Shown here: one piece after another, positions 38,137 through 53,000 of the stretch
How the letters are laid out: each line of letters starts with the position of its first letter
Numbering within the stretch: position 1 is the stretch's first letter
Origin: Rana temporaria
Lineage: Eukaryota; Chordata; Amphibia; Anura; Ranidae
Direction of reading: 5' to 3'
Assembly (NCBI RefSeq): GCF_905171775.1
Contig: NC_053500.1
Coordinates: 123,093,241 to 123,157,240 of the forward strand
Length of the DNA stretch: 64,000 bases
Notes under the pieces: model-generated
What the model saw: only the letters and a program-made list of their open reading frames with translations
The model's database searches: none
What the model was told of the DNA's origin: nothing
Made by a program: the position numbers and the translations under genes

Positions 38137-41100
38137 CAGTGGTGATCAAATACCACCAAAAGAAAGCTCTAGTTGTGTGAAAAAAATTCTATACATTTAT
38201 TTCATTTGGGTACAGCGTTGCATGACCGTGCAATTATCAGTTAAAGTAACGCATTTTATATAAAAATATGGTAAAAGCAGTGGTTGACAGTAACCTACCA
38301 TGCGTCAAAATCCTACATCAGATTGTATTAGTTTGATGGGCAAATCAATCTTCAAAATACAATGTATTTCACCCAGCAAAAGGTTTGCATTAATATTCAA
38401 ACTTTTCTCTGAACACGGATCTTTAAATGACATTCCAATTTTTACATGCTTTTTCTCCCTTATATCCATTATTGTATTGCTTATTCAAATTTCCAGATTC
38501 TCTCTCTAGTGGAACAGTAAAGTGCAATTACCATGTAGCACCTCTTTAGCAGAAGCAGAGCCTCCTTATACAATTGACAAATATAAATATGGTATTAAGG
38601 CTTTTGTTGTTGGGATTTTGCTTGCATGCCAAGCAGATTCAAAGAGGTCAAATGCACCTGTCAGTGGATTGTGAATTATCTCAGAACACTGGCTGGAAGA
38701 ATAATGAATTCCTAAATTCTAAAATCATATAGGTTGCAGTGATCGTGTAATTTAAGGGCTTATTCACACCATACGTTCATGAAAACTGATGGTAACTGGC
38801 AGGGCTGCTGATAAGGGGGGACCACCAGTCCTCTTGTAGAGGGCCCGTCTCACAGGGAGGCCAAGCTCACAGGGGGCCCAAACAGCAGAGGGAATCAGTG
38901 CGGTTGGATGGAGGGGCAATTACAGGATGCCCTATGTGAGTCTCTGCAGAAGCTGGAAACCGGTTTCTCTCCCTCCTGACGACTTTCAGCTGCTGCAGGG
39001 AGAGACACAGACACAGCTGACAGCTTCCCTGTCCCATTAGAAAAAAATATATAACCCTGTATTTTTTTATTTCCTTGTAAAATGTAATACAATTCTTGGA
39101 GAAAAACATGTAAAAAAAAAATGTGTAAAATGTTTTAAAGATTTATTTTTTCAAAACATTTAAAAAAAAAATTATGAAATGTTTTTGTTCAAAAATGTAA
39201 AAAACTAATTTAAAAAGGGCTAATTCACACAACTTCTTTGTTACCTTTGTGTCCGCTAAGAATGATTTTATTATATCTTTAGTGAAAATATTGTTTAGAT
39301 ATATTCAAGGAGGGCCCTGCCAGGTAGGCTGTATGGGGCCCCCGTGATTTCTAACAGCAGCCCTGGGAACTGGTGGGAAAACCGCACAGATTTCACTTGC
39401 AGAGACATCAATTTTTAGGCACATTGGCCCAGATTCTCAAAGGACTTACGACGGCATAGTGCCATGTACGGCGTCGTAAGTCCGAATGAGAGCCGTCGTA
39501 TCTATGCGGCTGATTCTTATAATCACTTATGCATAAATTCGGCTAAGATACGAGCAGCGTAAGTCTCTTACGCCGTCGTATCTTAGTTGCATATTTACGC
39601 TGGCCGCTAGGTGGCGCTTCCGTAGATTTACGCGTCGAATATGCTAATGAGCTAGATACGCCGATTCACGAACATATGTGCGCCCGGCGTAGCAAGATAC
39701 GTCGTTTACGTAAGACATATGCCGGCGTAAAGTTACCCCTCATAAAGCAGGGGTAAGTCATGTTAGGTATGGACGTCGGAAACGTACGAACAGCGTCGTG
39801 TTTTACATCGTTTGCGTAAGTCGTCCGTGAATGGGGCTGGACGTAATTTACGTTCATGTCGAAAGCATTGACTATTTGCGGCGTAATTTTGAGCATGCGC
39901 ACTGGGATACGTTCACGGACGGCGCATGCGCCGTTCGTTAAAAACGTCAATCACATCGGGTCATGACACATTAACATGAAACACGCCCACATTAGCCTAC
40001 TTTGAATTACGCGGGCTTACGCCGGCACAGTTACACTACGCCGCCGTAACTTTGGCCGCAAGTTCTTTGAAAATACGGGACCTGCCTCACTAAGTTACGG
40101 CGGGGTAGTGTATCTGAGATACGCTACGCCCGCCTATAGATAGGCGCGTTTTTGAGAATCTGGCCCATTGGCTTTAATTTTCATGCGTGGCAGTTATGTG
40201 CCTTGTTGATGTCATGTCAGTTTTTTTTTTCCGTGCAGACAACTGCATACACGTTGTAGATTCCCACACAGAAAAAATCTGCACGTTGTGGTGAACAGGA
40301 TACATAACATAGAGAACATTTATTTTGTGCCCTCACAGAACAGGTGCAGAAAATCTGACAACTGCACCAGTGGCGGCTGGTGGGTTCTTCTTTTGGGGGG
40401 GCTGCAAATAAACAAACCCCCCCCGGTGGCGTGGCACGGCACTGAAACAGCACCCCACAGCACCCCATTATAGAAATAATATAACAATATAACCGGTTTC
40501 CGAAATTCGAATTTCAAATGAAATTTATTTAAATTTTGAATAGAATAAATTCGAATTTCAAATAGAAAAATTCTAATTTGGATAGAATAGAAAATAAAAA
40601 AAATAGAATAGAAAAAACAATAGAATAGAATGGAATAGAAAGAATATAACCATCTTCCAAAATTCGGATTTTGAATAGAATAAATTCAAATTTGAATGTA
40701 ATTCGAGTCTAATGCAATTCAAATGGAATTAGATTTGAATTTGAATAGCATTCGAAAAATTTGAATCGATTCAAATTTGAATAAAGGAAACAAATTCCAA
40801 AAACAAATGAAACAAATTTAACTAAACTAATTAATGTAAATAACTAATCAAAACAAAACTAAACAAATGTTTTCGTTCTGCACATAGCACGACACACAGC
40901 AATGCCCTTTCTATACGACGGTGGGCACTCGTCCTGAATGGCACCCCAATGCAGCCTGTTTTTAATGGCCTGCCTAATGCAGTATGTATGGTGTGGATGG
41001 GCCCTAAATGAATTGCTATTTTTCTGGAGTAGTTGGGAAGATCAAAGCAACCCTCATACTGGCTGCTTGGGGCATCGTCACAATTGTCCTTTAGTCAGTG

Positions 41101-44100
41101 CTCATTACTAGGCCTTAGTTGTCTCTTCCTCTTAATCACTGTAGTTCATTTTGCTAGGAGCAGTATGTATTTGTCCATGATGCCATTCTGGAGGCCTGCC
41201 TGTGTGGCAACACTGCCATCCCAGTGTGTGAATTCCGCTCCGTCTACTACAATATCAGTCGTCTAGACCCGCAGACCAACTGTAGTCAAATCAAAGATGA
41301 ATTCCAGGTATGCCCTACATAAATCTTTGAAAATGTATCTTTAGTAAGACATAGCTCATGATTTTCAGTTTTTATAAAAAAAATGATGTGGGGGGGGGGG
41401 TGCTAACCACAGACCGTTTAATGTCTAGGGCAACCATTGAGTGACCACTCTGGCATCTGGCAGAAAGGTTGATGTGTTTATGGCCTGCTTAAAACTTGTT
41501 CAACCTATTTTTGGCTTTAAAGCTTAAAGTGGATGTAAACCCAAAAATGCTATTATTATTTTTTTTTTTTTTTGGTGTCACAATGTAGAGTATAAGATTT
41601 CCTATCATCTGTGCCCAGTCTTGCCACACAGAGTTAATCCAGCTCTGAGCAATCCTCTTTAATTGTTCAGTGAAATAAAACGGACTTACAGAGAAAAACC
41701 TTAGTCTGATTCCGGCACCACCTCTTTAGGCACTGGAAGGAAGATAGGAAATATCCCTGGTGCCGCAAATCCACAAAGTCTTATGGTGGCATGAGAGAGA
41801 CAACCTCAGCCTGGGCTCCTGCCAGGTCATGTCTCTAAAGAATTTCACTCTGCCCTCCAGAGCTTAGTCATAGGGACCTCTTCAGGCACTGCCAGCCTAC
41901 TTGGCTGCAGCTGCCCCTTTCTCCAGCCCACTTGGCTGCACTTTCTCAATCCTTCCAGACTGACTCTGCATCCATTCCAAACTGCTCTCTCCCAGTCCTC
42001 TCAGGTTGCCTCTCGGTCCTCTCTGACTGCAACACTCACCAGCTCATCTGGTTGTCTTCCTCCCTGGAGATTTGCCCAGCACTGTTCTCCTGCTTCCACG
42101 CCTCCGGTCAGGACACCTCCATGTGTCATGAAGAGGGTCCCTTCCACACCCAAGCCTAGGCCTGAGGTCACATCATCCCCCCCCCCCCGACTAGGGACTA
42201 CTCTCAAGGGTCACCGACAGCTAACACTCCATCTCCATCTTCCACCCGAACTCCACTGTGCCCCAGCTGGGCTGACCCAGAGTATTTGAGGGGGCCTGCC
42301 CTCGGCTAACCCATCTGTTGGGGATTGGTCAGGGCTCTCAGAAAACTCCAGATAGCTCCTCCTTTCCTCCACTCCCATTCTTCTGGAAGTTTTCAGCAAG
42401 TTCCAGAAGTAGGGGGAGGTCTAAGAGATGCTGCCTGTTAAATCACCCAGCCCTCCCTGAGTCACTCACCCGACCAATTTACCTACACACAAAATCTAGC
42501 ACTCTAGCTAGGGGGTGCTACAGTTCAATTAAGAATACACATTACTCTTATATAGACCATATGTGCTTATCATTGAGTTCATATATAAAGAAATCCCTAA
42601 AGGCTGAAGGAAAACCAACATGTCCAGGAGTATCGATCTCTTGGGTCCCCTACAGTGAACACTTGGGGGAGCAGATACTTGGATGTCCCTGATGGAAGCC
42701 ATTTTTTATCATGCATTTATGATTAATGAAGATTAGTATAAAGTTACAACACTGTCATTATACCATTATAATATGGACAATTTTTCAGGATATGATTTGT
42801 CTGCATGTTCTGTGTGCCTATTTGTTTATGTATACAGTTGAAATAAGAGAATAGCCAGAGCAGGGACACAATTCCAACTGAGGCCAAAACTGTTTAAAAA
42901 CTTAAAAGGAGTGAAGGGCAGCCACAAAGTTCAGCCATCGGATCAGGCATACTTCAGGAGACAAATTAATACTTTACCTAGACCTTAATAAATAAATATG
43001 TTCTATGAAAAATTAGCCTTACGCTCCAAGGTAAAGTGAAAAGGATCAAGGACACTGCAAAACCAGATAGTGACAAAAAAAACATACAATGTACAGTCAG
43101 GTGGTAGTATTATGATTTTCAAATGTAGCTTTCTTTTGTTTTGTTTCGTTGTTTTTTAAGTAAAGTTCTGCTTTCATTTTCCAGACCCTGAACATTGTGA
43201 CCCCACGAGCAAGGCCAGAAGATTGCAGTATAGGGCTTCTACCCCGCAATCATGACAAGAATCGGGCTCTAGATGTCCTACCTCTGGATCGGTGCCTTCC
43301 CTTCCTCATTTCACTTGACGGAGAGACAAGCAACTACATCAACGCTACACTCATGGATGTACGTAGAAATATATATATACTGTGTGTACAGCATTTTTCT
43401 GGGTAAATAGATTTCTAAAGATGCTATTGACATGACGTTTTTCACCACATGTTGGTAACAACCCACGCAATCCATGCATACAAAGAAACCAAAGATTATA
43501 CGTTCAGAAATTAAAGTGTTTGTTACCCTAGACAAAATAAAAAATTGGATCCAGTTCCCTTAAAGCTTGTTATACAGCACAGTGCTTGTGCGGTGTAATT
43601 TGGCCCCCTCGATCTCCTGAAATACCTGGCTATGCCCTCCCCTCTATAAACTGACCATGGTATATCATGGATGCTGAGCCCTGACGTGCCTCCATCATCC
43701 GCTGCTATCTGCAGATCTCCTCTGTCTCCCTCTGTCCTCCTCCCTCCCTGCCTGTCAGTCCTCACCAGCACCGCTCTGCTCCCCTCCCCGCTGCTACAAA
43801 ACGATGTTATCTTTATACCATCCCCATTGTAAGATAATAACCTGTGTCCTAGTGCCCATACTTTATAAAAAAATAAAACAGATTTCTACCTGATTTAATA
43901 GCGCCTCCCCGGCTGACGTTCTCGGCCCCGCCCGCTGGAGCTGTCAGACGGGGAGAGGAGAGAGTCGGGAGTCAAGTGAGTGCCGGGAGGTGCTGGGAAA
44001 TCAGGTAGGAATCTGCTTTTTTTTATAGAGCACAGGCACTAGGACAAAGGTTGTTATCTAACAACAGGGATGTATAAAGATCATATAGTGACTTAACAAC

Positions 44101-46978
44101 CACTTTAAGTTATGTGTAATAAAATGGAATGACACAGGGAAACAGTATTGAACACATGAAGAAAGAGAGGTCCAAAGAGGCATGCCAAGACACCAGCTGA
44201 AATCTATCAGTAATTAGAAAACAATCCTGCCCCTTTTCAGTGCAAATTAATATCAGCTGGTTCAGTCTCAGCTGATGGTCTTTAAAAAGGTGTCTCATTA
44301 CCAAGATGTCACACAAGAAACATCTCATGATGGGTAAAAGCAAAGAGCACTCTCAAGACCTTTGCAACTTTCTTGTTGCAAAACATACTGATGGCATTGG
44401 GTACAGAAAGATTTCTAAACTTCTGAATGTTCCAGTGAGCACTTTGTGGGCCATAATCCAGAAGTGGAAAGAACATCATGTCACCATAAACAGACCATGA
44501 CTAGGTGCTCCTCACAAGATTTCTGACAGAGGAGTGAAAAGAATTATCAGAAGAGTTGTCCAAGAGCCAAGGCCCACTTGTGGAGAGCTTCAGAAAAACC
44601 TGGAATTAGCAAGTACAATTGTTTCAAAGAAAACAATAAGTAATGCACTCAACCGCCATGGCTTGTATGCACGCTCACCATGCAAGACTCCATTGCTGAA
44701 GAAAAATCATGTTGAAGCTTCTTTAAAGTTTACTATACAACATTTATAGAAGTCTGTGATATACTGGGAGAATATGGTCTGGTCAAATGAGACCGAAATT
44801 GAACTCTTTGGATGCCATAATACACACCATGTTTGGAGGTTAAATGGCACATCACCACAAAAATACCCTCCATACCAACAGTGAAGTTTGGAGGTGGGAA
44901 CATCATCATGTGAGACTGTTTTTCCGCACACTGTACTGGGAAACGTCATTACGTAGAAGGGAGGATGAATGGAAAAATGTACCAAGACATTTTTTATAAA
45001 AATCTGCCGCCATCTACCATAAGGTGACCAGATTTTTTAAATGAAATCCGGGACATATTTTTTTTTGTTTTACTAGTAATGGCGGCAATCAGCGACTCTC
45101 TGCCCGTCGCTGCCCGCCTCACAACCTGTCAAGTCTTACTCTCGGGACCCCGGGTAGATCACTCCGCCAGGGAAGGTAAGGAAATAAGCAGGCAGGCGGC
45201 TGGCCGGGACTTGAGTGAAGGGAGAAGAACATGCGAGCGGAGATGAATGGACATGTGCCCGAAACTGAAGAAATATTCCCTCCGCTCCGACCAGCACATG
45301 ATTATCAGAGAGGGGCACAGATAATGGAAAAAAAATACACTCCCCTAAGCTAGTAGGAGCGGGGGGGTGTAATTCAGATTTTTTTTTTTATTCTGCACTG
45401 ATTGTCTTTGAAATTGCCCCAGCCCCTGTTCAAATCCAATTCGGGGGGAAAAAAAACGGGGACAGATTTGGGGTGGGGACAGTGTCCTCGATCCGGGGAC
45501 TGTCCCCTGAAACCGGAGATGTCTGGTCACCCTAATCTACCAGGATGATGAAGATGAAATAAGGGAGGACATTTCAGCAAGACAATGATCCCAAACACAA
45601 AGCCAAGGAAACTCAAGTGGTTTCAAAGAAAGAAAACAGGGCTGTTAGATTGGCCTAGCCAATCACCTGACTTTAATCCAATAGAAAATCTATGAAAAAA
45701 ACTAAAGATCAGAGTTAAAAAAAAAAGAGGCCCACGGAACCTTCAAGATTTGAAGACTGAGTGGAAGAATGAGCCAAAATCACACGTGAGCAATGTGTTG
45801 CTCCATACAGGAGGCGTCTTGAAGCCATTATTACCAACAAAATATTTTATACAAAGTATTTTATACAAAGTATTAAATACATTTCAGTTACTTTTTCCCT
45901 GTGTCATTCTATTTTATTACACATAACTTCATTTCTGAACTTCAGTTTTTTTGGTTTCTTCATATGTATGGATTAAATGGGTTGTTACCAACATGTGGTG
46001 AAAATGTTATGTCAATAGCACCTTTAGAAACAGGGCCGATCCTAGGGTCACAGACGCCTGGGTGCAGAAATATTTCTGGTGCCCCCACATGGGCGTGGTC
46101 ATCTTAGTATCTCCTCCCCTTTACAAATGGTTCTATGGCTACGACTCAAACACAGAGATGCTCCCCTAAGAAGTCTTCATTAGTGTCCCCCATCAGAGTC
46201 CCCCCCAGCAGGTTTCCCCTATCAGAGCCCCCCCCCCAGCAGGTGTCCCCCATCAGAGCCCCCCCCAGCAGATGTCCCCCATCAGAGCCCCCCCAGCAGG
46301 TGTCCCCCATCAGAGCCCCCCCCAGCAGGTGTCCACCATCAGAGCCACCTCACAGCAGGTGTCCCCCATCAGAGCCCCCCACATCAGGTGTCCCCATAGA
46401 TAAGTACTTGTCCAATAGATCCCTGTAGCTCAGGTGCTCTGGGAGCAGAAGCACATTACAGGGGCGGGGCATACGCGGCATCTTTGGTTACTTGGAGGGT
46501 GGCACTCCGAGAGCATTTCTGGGAGTGCACGGGGTGATTGGCAGTAGCTCCGGCCAACCCCAAAGCTTCTCATCACACCGCCTATGGGAGAAGAGCCGAC
46601 ACGCACAGAGGGGGCGGGGCAGACAGGAGACTGCTACATGCACACCGGATAGAATTAATTAGTGGAGCCTAGTGTCAGGACGTGTTCCGGTACTAGGCTC
46701 TGCTGTGGTACCCAACCCGGATTCCGGGGACAGCGGGAGATATGCGCTCGTCAGTTGCCAGCGGAGAGAGCAAGTTGGATGGGGAACCACAGCACCTGCT
46801 ACATGCGCTCCGCCTTTGGACACAGACAAGAAGGAGGGAGGGGAGCTTCAGCGCCCACACCTCTGCGGCGCCTGGGTGCGGAGCACCCCGTGCACCCTGC
46901 CTAGGATCGGCCCTGTTTAGAAATATATTTACATATAAAAATGGTGATGTGTTCAATACTTATTTTACCCGCTGTATG

Positions 46979-47032
<54 letters not shown>

Positions 47033-50000
47033 ATATATGCACATATACAGTAATTGCTTGCAATTATTATTAATATATCAGTGTAGGTATATATTAGGAA
47101 CTGTACATTACTGTCTGTCACTTGACACAGTCTGATCCGTCACAGGAATCGTCCCGATTGTCACACTCCGGGGGTCGGCCCTGATCTCTCAGCTTGTGTC
47201 AGAGATCTGACAGCTCCGCGCTGCAAAGGGAATATTTTCCAGATAATCCTGTCTCACACGCAAGACTGACAGATTATGTGATCTGATGCAGCAGAATAAA
47301 CTGTGCATTAGCCACTCTGCAGTATAAACTCTCTAATGTTGTCGGCTGTCAGCAGCTCTGTGATGATACCACGACACATACAAAGTCATTTCTCCATACT
47401 GTAGACAGTCATAGAAAATTGTATATGTAACACATTTCCTCTATGAAATGCTGCATGCTGGGGAACCCTTTCTTGTTTTCACATTTCTTGAAGATCCCAG
47501 GATCGGTCTTCTGACAATCTTTTCGGTTTTTCCAGAGCCATAAAAAGCCGGCAGCGTTCTTGGTCACACAACACCCATTACCCAACACTGTGCCAGATTT
47601 CTGGAGGATGGTCTTCGACTATAACTGCACTTCAATCGTTATGCTGAATGAAATGGATGCTGCTCAGGTAAAGTCTTAAGCTTATCAACTTTATTCTATC
47701 AATAAAGCATAGCTCCCAACTGTCCCTGATTTGGAAAAATGTCCCTCATTCCTCCTCATTTGTCCCTCATTTTGGTCTGATCTATATAATTGTATATAAA
47801 AAGCATTTTTTCTTTTAAAAAGTGTTTCCCAGTGCTAAACATTTCATCCAAGTTCTAAATTGCTGCATTTGTAAATTTTAAAAGCCAATATAAAGGAATA
47901 GTAGTGGTAAAAATATAAGCATTTGTGGATTTAATTGACCTTCTTTTTGGTTAATTCTCCTTTAAGGCGGTGTAAGGCTGCGTACACACGATCGGTTAAA
48001 CCGATGAGAACAGTCTGATGGATCGCTTTCATCGGTCCAAACCGATTGTGTGTGGGCGCCATCGGTTATTTAACCATCGGTTAATAAAAAGCCAACTTGT
48101 TTTAAATTTAACCGATGGATTCCTAACTGATAAAAAAAAATGATCGTTAGTAGGGACGACCATCACTTAAAAATCCACGCATGCTCAGACTAAATTAGGA
48201 GACGGGATCGCTTGTTCTGGTAAAACTAGCGTTCATTATGGAGATAGCACATTCATCACGCTGTAACAGACAGAAAAGCGCGAAACGTCTTTTACTAACA
48301 CAAAATCAGCTAAAGCAGCCCCAAGGGTGGCGCCATTGGATTTGAACTTCCCCTTTATAGTGCCGTCGTACGTGGTTTACGTGTCCGCATTCTGACACGA
48401 TCGGTTTTTTAACCGATGGTTAAAAAAGGATGCATTAAGGTGAAAAAACATTTACCTTTACAACCCCTTTAATGCTTTGCAAACTCAAATGTGCAGAAAG
48501 GTTGGGCTGGACTTCAAAGTATAACATATTAGCAAGCAGTAAATGAACTTTAAAAAAGGTCTTCACTGACCTCTGTAGCTACAGGCACTGTGGAGAAATA
48601 CAACCTCAAATTTTACAGCAGGAGCACCTTCACTTTCATTTAAGTAGGGTGCCTCCCCCCTTCCAGAGAGCCCACCAGCTTTCTAATTGATAATGTTGCA
48701 GGTTCAAAGGACGGATTAACATGATTGACTTCAATGCTTGCATGCAGTGTTTGCTAAATAAATGAAATGAAAGTGTGTTTCTGTTGTAAACTTTAAAATT
48801 GGACTGTTCATACACTGAGCACCAAAAAGTCAATTATTATTCTCAGCACATGCTGCTAACCGCTCCTTTTTTTGAGCATAAGGCAAAAAGAGGGATAAAC
48901 ATATTTGGCAGCAAATGCTTGCCAATTTCTCCAATATGAAAATCCCCTGATACTACATTGAGAGGTCCTCTTCAACAAAGTCAAAGAATAAGGCTACAAC
49001 TGGCATTTTAAACACAAAAAAAGTGATTGAGGTTTGACAGGTGAAGTTCTCTGGTTAATATTTCCATTCTTCTGCAGGTTCTTAAGTAGTGCGGCTATTC
49101 TTCCTGCGTGCCGGTGGGGGACTTATTTCCCTCTTGCTGAACAGCTGCCCGTCCCACATCTTTGCATGCCATTTCATCAAACTGTTATTTCTCTCTCCAT
49201 GTGATTATAGCACTCGGCATGTTGGTCTGTTTCTATGATTGCTGATTATATCCCCTGCATCTTATTATTATTCCTATTTCTTTGTTATTCCATCAGTGTT
49301 TTTGTTTCACCCAGCGTGTAGTTATATTGCACTGCACGATCTTGCTCAGCTATGCATGTATATTGATATTATTGAAGTGCCATGTTCCTTTTCTAGCTGT
49401 GTCTACAGTACTGGCCAGAGAAGACCTCCTGTTGTTATGGGCCAGTCCAGGTGGAGTTTGTATCGGCTGATATTGACGAGGACACCATTAGCCGAATATT
49501 CCGTATCTGTAACATGGCACGGGTAAGAAAGCTATAAGTCGCAAAAAAATGAAGGCAGCTATGGGTAAAAGATGTTTTTCTGAATGTTTCTATGTTTCAG
49601 CCTCAAGACGGGTATCGTATAGTACAACACCTCCAGTACATTGGGTGGCCGGCCTATAGGGAAACTCCTCCTTCGAAGCGCTCCATATTGAAGGTTGTGC
49701 AGAGGCTGGAGAAGTGGCAAGAGCAGTATGATGGCAGAGAAGGCAGGACCGTTGTCCACTGCTTGTAAGTATAATATATGTCAGGCCCAGAGCAATGGGA
49801 AAGCTTGAAACCTTTGGCCTGGGAGGCAGACACAACCAAGTGCCATGCTGCCATGGTGAGACATGGTTATTCCTAAAGGACGTGGTTTATTGTCACAAAA
49901 CTTTTCACATCTTCCAGCGTTGGCTTCCTTTGTGGCTCCTGGTCTTCAGTCACATGATACATAGCACACCACACTAAATGGGTAAATCCTCACGTTTTGT

Positions 50001-53000
50001 CTGTGTTTCTATTCGCACTAAGATGGAGGATGTGGGTCATCAGGTCTACCCTGAAGTTTAGGGGAAGGATGCGTGGTCATCGGGTTCCTTCCTCCCCTGA
50101 CTCGGGGTGGGTGTGTGTGTATCCTCTATCCTAGTACTTGTTGACCAGCTTCGGCTGACCATGAGGAGAGGGGCCTGCCCTACCTTTTGGTTAGGTGAAC
50201 TAAGTTGAGTCTTGCCCCTGTCAGGAGCCTTGTACTCGAGGGGGTCAGGGTAAGGTCCTTCCCCTTTGGGGATGGACACGATAAACACCCTTAAGTGCAC
50301 TTTTTTTTATATATACGTAGATGTTTTGTTTTTGAGCACCACCATGGAAGAAAAATAAATAATAAAACTCCATCAAGTGCAAGAACAGAAGTTTACATTC
50401 ATGTGGGTTTCTCTATGGGACATTTATGGACCTGTGCATTGGGGGCTCCCAGTTCCATTCACTGTGGCTTCATGGCTCAAACTACCAGTTTAAAGCCCTG
50501 TAGTTTTTCTTCATGGTCAGCAATCAGATTTAGGTCTGTCCTGAAAAGTGACTCCCAGAGCCCGAGTTGGGTTGCAAGTGTAATAAAGTCTATCATCTCA
50601 CCAGCACAAGAGTCCAAAATCTAGGGAGCTGCGGTGGCTCAACGCGATTGGCACTGCGCTGACAAGCCATTCACCTCTGCAGCTAGGGGTTCGGATCCCG
50701 GTCTCGGCTACATGTGAATTGAGTTTGGTGGTCTCAGCCCGGCTCCCGGTGGGTGTGCTATGCGAGGTAAGCCTGCGCTTAGTACGCCCACCCCCCTCCC
50801 ACAAAAACCACCACACTTGCACGCACTCGAAATTGGGTTAACATGCACGCACTTTGACCACGCGGTCTCTAAAAAGAGAGGCGAAGGACTAACGGGGCTG
50901 GTTGAGCGGGCTAGATCCTCTCACTCCCTTGTAGGGAGTCCCTCTGCCCCGTTGGGCTTCAAAGCGGAGCAGGTAGGGTGGGCTGTGTGGGAGGACCCCC
51001 TCACACCCGCCATTGCCACCCGGGGCATGGAGAAAGGTGGCAGATTGCCTCTGGGGGAGGCCTGCCTACTCCCAACTCCTGCAGTCCGGCTCCTCTCTCG
51101 AGTTCACGCACAAAATACACTAAAAAAAAAAAAAAAAAAAAAAAAAATCTGTTATTATTACTTGGAAGATTAAACATGGATATTGTCTAGGAGCAAATAG
51201 GCAGCAGCACCTCGACATTTTCTATATTTCATCTTCCAAATAATTCATTGTGATGACTGTGTTAGTTTGAGTCCTCCTGATAATTTGTAATATCTTTAAC
51301 CCTGAAAGAGGAGGGGTTTTGTGTACCCCAAAATGCGTTGACTACTTTATAGTGTCTGGTTGTGAATGAATACCTTTATTAAAGTACTTTGGACTCTTAC
51401 CAATATGTGCTGGTGTTCTCTGGGCTTTTTACATGTAGATTTTAAAAACCTAAGGGTCCCTCGGTTAGGAGTACCCTGTTTGTGCAGAGAGCAGCCTCAC
51501 TGGAGCCAATGCACTCTTGGTGAGATTGATTGACCTTCTTTAACCATAACCCTTTAATGAGTCAACCCTAGTACCTCAATCACACACATTCCTGAATTTG
51601 TTTGCACTGCCAGTCTGCCCACAAGTAATATTTTAGTTATTGATGCAGTGGGATGGACTAAGTTAAGCCAAGGCCTTTTTTATTTTTGTACATATTTCCC
51701 ATAACTCTTATCTACCTGAGGGTTTGGGGTGTTCTTGCCCCGCTGTGTGTGTTCCAGCCCTGTTACATTGTCTATAGTAAAATAAATAGACATATAAGAG
51801 AGACAGAGTTGGAGCTACTTATAATATCTACAGCAGGTATGCAGATCCTATGGATATCACACTAGCAGGGTCGAGAGATATAAAAAAATGTCATCTGGCT
51901 TGACTTTCTAGCTTCAATGAAAAACTTGAGCACAGAGTATCTACAACAAGAAAAAAATACAGTTTTAACAATTCCTCTAGAAAAAAACAAATCCAAAGGT
52001 GCCATTAAGTTATTTAAAGGATAATCTTCCTCATTTTGCCAGCCGATACGCTTGTGTTGCCAGCTCGTTACTCAGCAGGCTCGAAACTACAAAAGACTTA
52101 CTTGTATGAGGCTGACAATTAATTCTGGTTGCCCACAGAGTAATGTGCTGAGAACAGAAGCATGCCCAACTTTGTGTGAGAATATTTGATTAATGTAATG
52201 GAGGTAGGTTTAATGCACATAATTACACTTACCACCCTCTCATCTTTCTATCTGGTGTAAATGTACTTTCAATGTGCACCTATCATTTTTTTTTTTTAAT
52301 TACCCTCCTGGCTGAGCTACCCTAGGCCACCCATCCCCTCCATAGATGCATACAGTACTCACTTAGCACTCATGCCCACAACTTCGCTGTTTGTTCACAT
52401 CCCAGCCAGTTGACTTTCAGTGCACTGGCAGTACCTGTGTAGCACTTACCCATGGACTTCCATGGGGCCCTATCCCAAGCATCTGCTTTCCCACAAAACA
52501 CTATAGAATACCAATCAGGTGAAGACAGTGCAATAAAAATCAGCAGGCCAAAAGTTAATTTATGCTTTAAGTGTCAACCCACCCAAAGTGATATACTAGA
52601 TCAGGGGTGTCAAACTCCATTTGCGTGTGGGCCACATCAGCATTATGGTTGCCCTCAAAGGGCCGGTTGTATCAGCACCCCACCCCCCTTATATCAGGTG
52701 TCAAGAGCCCCCCCACCATCAGAAGCTGAGCATCCCCCCCCCCCATCCCTTACATCAGTGCACCCCCTTGCCTTGTGCTGCTGCCAAGAGGGCTGGACAG
52801 AGAAGTGCAGGATTTGGTGGAGGAGTCCTGTCCTCTCTGCTGCTGACTGCTGAGACCAGGTAGGGGTGGAGACGAGGGGGGTGTGAGAGTCACATGAAAT
52901 GACCTGGAGGGCCGGATTCGTCCCGCAGGCCTTGTGTTTGACGCTGGTGTACTAGATAGTGGATAGACATCAGCAGGACTAAATCAATGGTTTTATAGAT

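Larger units (their letters stand above)
43388..46968 (+). pseudogene. Tc1/mariner transposon with decayed transposase, three nested insertions
   Basis: Left end TACAGCATTTTTCTGGGTAAA (43387) and right end TACTTATTTTACCCGCTGTA (46956) with long subterminal inverted repeats (TAAAGATGCTATTGACATGA; TGTCAATAGCACCTTTAGA). Transposase remnants on + strand: helix-turn-helix region 44306-44500 (MGKSKEHSQDLCNFL, ISKLLNVPVSTLWAIIQKW), 44534-44749 (RRVVQEPRPTCGEL, SNALNRHGLYARSP), WSNETEIELFG near 44770-44815 in another frame, and a C-terminal part near 45541-45850. Frameshifts and stops break it, so it is not functional. Interrupted at 43515-44104, 45020-45534 and 46031-46915. Confidence 0.88.

Noticed and set aside
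46135..46428. Pro-rich 97-residue ORF
   Set aside because: Product of the 28-bp repeat within the hAT element at 46031-46915.
50627..50705. Functional tRNA gene
   Set aside because: A- and B-box-like sequences are present, but it is fused to a 430-bp body with poly(A) tail: a SINE head.
51314..51350. Fourth hammerhead candidate (CCTGAAAGAGG ... CCCCAAAATGCGTTG)
   Set aside because: Core is mutated and flanks do not form stem I; kept only as a degenerate motif.
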